From Cylindrodendrum hubeiense (lineage: Eukaryota > Ascomycota > Sordariomycetes > Hypocreales > Nectriaceae), in assembly GCA_014621425.1 (NCBI GenBank), contig JAANBB010000319.1, forward strand, positions 1-48,048: a stretch of DNA of 48,048 nt. The letters run 5' to 3'. The position numbers were made by a program, and so were the translations under genes. The notes beneath the pieces are model-generated. The model was not told the origin of the DNA, did no database searches, and was given only the letters and a program-made list of their open reading frames with translations. Shown here one piece after another: positions 45,184-48,048 of the stretch. The stretch's first letter is position 1; every line of letters starts with the position of its first letter.

Positions 45184-47222
45184 TCACCTGGGCGTTGGGT
45201 CCTCCTCCAACATGCACGCATTCTCCAGCATGTTGGTCCATTTTCCGCTTGTGCCTGCGTGGCTGTGCTTCAGATGCTGTCTGAAGTGGTCCGCGCGATA
45301 GAACTTCTTGGACGAGTTGCATTCCCTGAACTTGTGCGTCTCTTGCAGATGTCGAATCCGTTCATCCCAGTCCTGTTCGGTTGCATGCCTGGGGGCGTTT
45401 GCTCCTGGCCCGCGTCCTGATCGGGGGAATTCGTCGCCGCAGTAGCCACATGCATCGGCCTCTCCAGGCCTGTTAGTTGATTCGTGGAATGCACGATCGT
45501 ATCCAGAGAGGGCCGAGCAAGACCAAGAGTGGCGGCGGACGTGAAGCGAGTTTTGGTGGCGCTCAGCCTCGTTCTTGTTCTTGAAACGGTTTCCACAGAA
45601 TGAGCAATTGTATTGCTTTTCGGCTTCGTGAGCGCTATATTTGTGGTTAGCCTCATGTTTTGCTTCTTTCGTAGTACACATCAACATGTTTCATCCAAGT
45701 CGTGTAATTGTAATATGCTCATCGGAGCCACTCGAAGTGAGCCCCGGTGGAGCAAGAGTGGAGGAATTTAGCGCCGGGAAGTCAAAACTTACTTGAGCTC
45801 TTCGGCCGTCTCAAATCGCTTTGGTTTCTTGGGGCAGCAGTCGCACATGAAAAATTCTTGAAGCTTGGGGCCTCCCGACTTTTGTACTTCGCCCATCTTA
45901 CGAGAGCTGGCGCCCGAGACACTTCTCGCGTGCACCGCGCTCCGACCAGAGATTGAGTTTCTTGGGCTAGGGTTAAGGGACATGGGCGTGGTGTAAGGTG
46001 AGTTGCAGGATGTGGGGGAGATACCACCCGGCGACAGACCAGGCGAACGTCGGCCAAAGGAGCCAGCAGTGCTGATGGTGGCGGGGATCGGCATGGTCGA
46101 CATGTATGAATTAGACCGCGATGTAGATGGTACAGATGGGATGGTTGTGCCTTGGGGGATAGTAGTAAGCCGGGGTTGTGGTGAGCCGCGGGATCTGCGG
46201 GCGAGCTCCATCTGGGCAGCAGAAATATGCTCGTCGGGCGGGCTGGCTGCCCTCCGCTTCTGGCTACCGGCAAGGTACGCATCGTCGATGTGCAGCCTCT
46301 TGAGAGTCTGAGTTTCCTCAATCTCCATGTCTTCGGCACTGAAGTCATAGCTGCCTTGCGTTGAGGTGGCATCGTCGCTGTTGTTCCTCTTGGTGCGAGT
46401 ACGTGGCGAGCGGTCGATATCGGAGCCGTCGTTGGGCGAGCGGTCTCCGTAGTGGAAAGGAGCACTGCGGGGGGAAACGGCCGAGTGCAGTGGGGTATCA
46501 GTGAAGCGTGCTGGTGAGCCCAGGATGTTGCGGGTGTGAATAGGAAGCTGGACGGGGACGCTCAGGGCGGGAGGGAACCGGCCCTCAGCTGAGGGTCTCC
46601 GAGGTAGCAGCTCGTTTACGGAGGCACTGAGGAGGGATCGAGGTGGTGACTTGTCCAGCATACGAACAGGATCAAGCTTCTTCTTCATGCTGACATCTGG
46701 TGATTGGAACTGGAAACGGTTGTGGTGTAGGCCAAACTCTGCTCGTAGAGACTCGCGAGACCTGTTGACGCCAAACTCGTTAGTTGACTTGGTCCAGCCC
46801 AGCTGGCCCGGGCTCGGCTGGCGCCGTGGGCCAGTGATGGGAGAGCACGGAGACTCATACCTGTCTGTAGAATAACTTGAGTAGCCCTCGTCCCGATCGC
46901 CATTGAAGCTGCCCATGTCCCTTCGTAGGTAGCTAGGTCGTTCCTCTGCGAAAGACGAGGCCATGCTGCCGTAGCCGCTGGCAAAGGATGCAGAGCCGGG
47001 TCCGAAATCTCGCTTGCCTCGCATATCTGGGGGCAGGTGGCTTGGTTCGGTGCCGGGAAGGTATCGGGGTGGAGGTAAAGGAGGAGGAGCGTTTGGAGTC
47101 TCGTCGATGCCCGGAATTGACATGGCAAGGCTGGTGCCAAAGGGACTGTCGTGATGGCTCGCACGGCTTCGAAAGCCGTCGGCCCCAGGGACTCTAATAC
47201 TCGGGAGGGAGGGAAATTCCAT
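45184..47222 (-). CDS. C2H2-type zinc-finger protein, probable DNA-binding regulator, 2 exons
   Basis: Exons 47222-45793 and 45634-45184 give 626 residues. The 158-nt intron has GTAAGT, a GGCTAAC branch and ATATAG acceptor; the shared codon (AA|C, Asn477) keeps the frame. Residues 1-450 are low-complexity, Ser/Pro/Arg-rich and probably disordered. The C-terminal 170 residues carry the Cys/His part. CDCC (460-463) begins a partial finger. A canonical finger C487-C490-H503-H508 (YNCSFCGNRFKNKNEAERH) follows. C539/C542 with H572/H577, and C582 with His 593-602, complete it. The chain ends NACMLEEDPTPR. The Cys/His block is the kind of compact domain conserved across Sordariomycetes, but I cannot name the family member. 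A nuclear transcription regulator is the likely role; no target is inferred. Serines followed by proline in the N-terminus suggest phospho-regulation. Confidence 0.88.
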
Positions 47223-48048
47223 TGTGGAGGTAGATTAGCTTGTCGGAGGATGTGTCGAGCAAGCTGGAATGGGCCACGAGGCGAGACAATGCGAGCTGAA
47301 ATAAACCAGGATGACGACAGTTGGAGCCAACGCCGTCATGGAAAGAAGGTGGCCGAGAAACGACCCGGGCCTCCCTGGTTCTGCTTGGCTCCTTTGGGAG
47401 TCCCCTATTGCCCTGTGGCTCGGCCGGCGGTGCGTCGGAGCCAGGGTGAGACGGGGTAGTCTGTGGGTGGCGATGGCTTCGGGGTATCCGTCTGGTCCGC
47501 GGTGCAGGTCTGCAAGGTGTAGTGCGGTAGTCGGCTGGGGCCGCCAATGCCGGAGTAGCGGTTTGGGAGGGCGAATAGCAGAGCGTGCTGGGGGGCTGCT
47601 CGGGTGGTGGTTCAGACAGGGAGATGGAGCCGCAATATGAAGGAGGACGGCAATGTGAAGGACATGCAAATGGGGAGAGAGGTAGGGTATGGAGAAGAAG
47701 ATGGAGAACGGGGAGGTGGAGGCTTTTGAAGGTGTAGGTATGGGAGCGCACAGCGTTGTAGTGTTGTGTTGACGTTGTCGCTTCTTGCTTGGCTTGTTGC
47801 ACTTTTTCAATCGTCTGTGTCTGTGCTGGTGCTGGTGCTGGGGGGCTGCTGCATGGAAGATGGACACCCCTCGCTGGGAATACAAGCCTCACACTTGGGG
47901 TGACGAAAGCGAAAGCGACGGGGAGTGGGATTTAGATCGCCCACCCTTTCTGCTCGGACTGACTTTCTGACTCTGACGCACGCACCACGGAGGAGGTCCG
48001 TTGTTTTCGAGATGACGGAAGGATCTGAGGGGAAGGAGAATGGATGAT
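47223..48048. other. Upstream region of the C2H2 zinc-finger gene
   Basis: About 0.8 kb taken as promoter and 5' UTR of the - strand gene. Read on the - strand it is C/T-rich, so it stays open in two frames (47194-47892 and 47235-47885), neither with a recognisable domain. The window ends here; an upstream non-coding exon cannot be excluded. Confidence 0.55.

Overview
The window is nuclear DNA of a filamentous ascomycete (Pezizomycotina). The evidence is short introns (about 45-160 nt) with GTRNGT-type donors and CTRAC-type branch points, C-ending codon preference in the conserved genes, long intergenic spaces, and genes recognisably fungal in form (the ADE2 carboxylase fusion, Cdc24, Rtt106, Mrp10, an FWD-1-like F-box protein). 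A Sordariomycete, perhaps Hypocreales, fits best, but that is inference. No rRNA, tRNA, CRISPR or intact transposon was seen. Twelve protein-coding genes could be modelled. For each spliced model the donor and acceptor were placed by hand and the reading frame stays open across every junction.

Layout. 1-1148: gene-free left edge with CNG microsatellites. 1149-3187 (-): CorA-like membrane transporter, in a stretch of lower GC. 4199-7810 (-): large Ser/Thr/Pro-rich, probably nuclear protein of unknown function. 9353-9991 (+): ESCRT-III protein Vps60. 10415-13471 (-): F-box/WD40 protein, FWD-1-like. 13472-21564: 8 kb without a supported gene, containing an AT-rich island (about 14520-17000) and, at its right end, the C/T-rich upstream region of cdc24. 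21565-24850 (+): Cdc24, the Cdc42 exchange factor, five exons. 26079-26500 (-): mitoribosomal twin-CX9C protein Mrp10. 26934-28868 (-): ADE2. 30636-31362 (+): small LITAF-domain protein. 31910-33672 (-): histone chaperone Rtt106. 34107-34856 (+): Vps4-associated protein Vfa1, divergent from rtt106. 34857-40803: 6 kb with no supported gene. 40804-42085 (-): Yvh1 phosphatase. 42086-45183: 3 kb without a supported gene. 45184-47222 (-): C2H2 zinc-finger protein with a long disordered N-terminus. 47223-48048: its upstream region.

How the genes relate. Most are unrelated housekeeping or regulatory genes, and no metabolic cluster or defence system is visible. One functional theme recurs. Vps60 (ESCRT-III), Vfa1 (a Vps4 partner) and a LITAF-domain protein with a PPxY motif all point to endosomal sorting, and lie within 25.5 kb. 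Neighbouring pairs are convergent (vps60/fwd-1, cdc24/mrp10, LITAF/rtt106) or divergent (unknown nuclear gene/vps60, ade2/LITAF, rtt106/vfa1). I did not find a convincing new biological system. The best leads are the unknown nuclear protein, the ESCRT-linked trio, the repeated motifs upstream of cdc24, and the unexplained gene-poor stretches.
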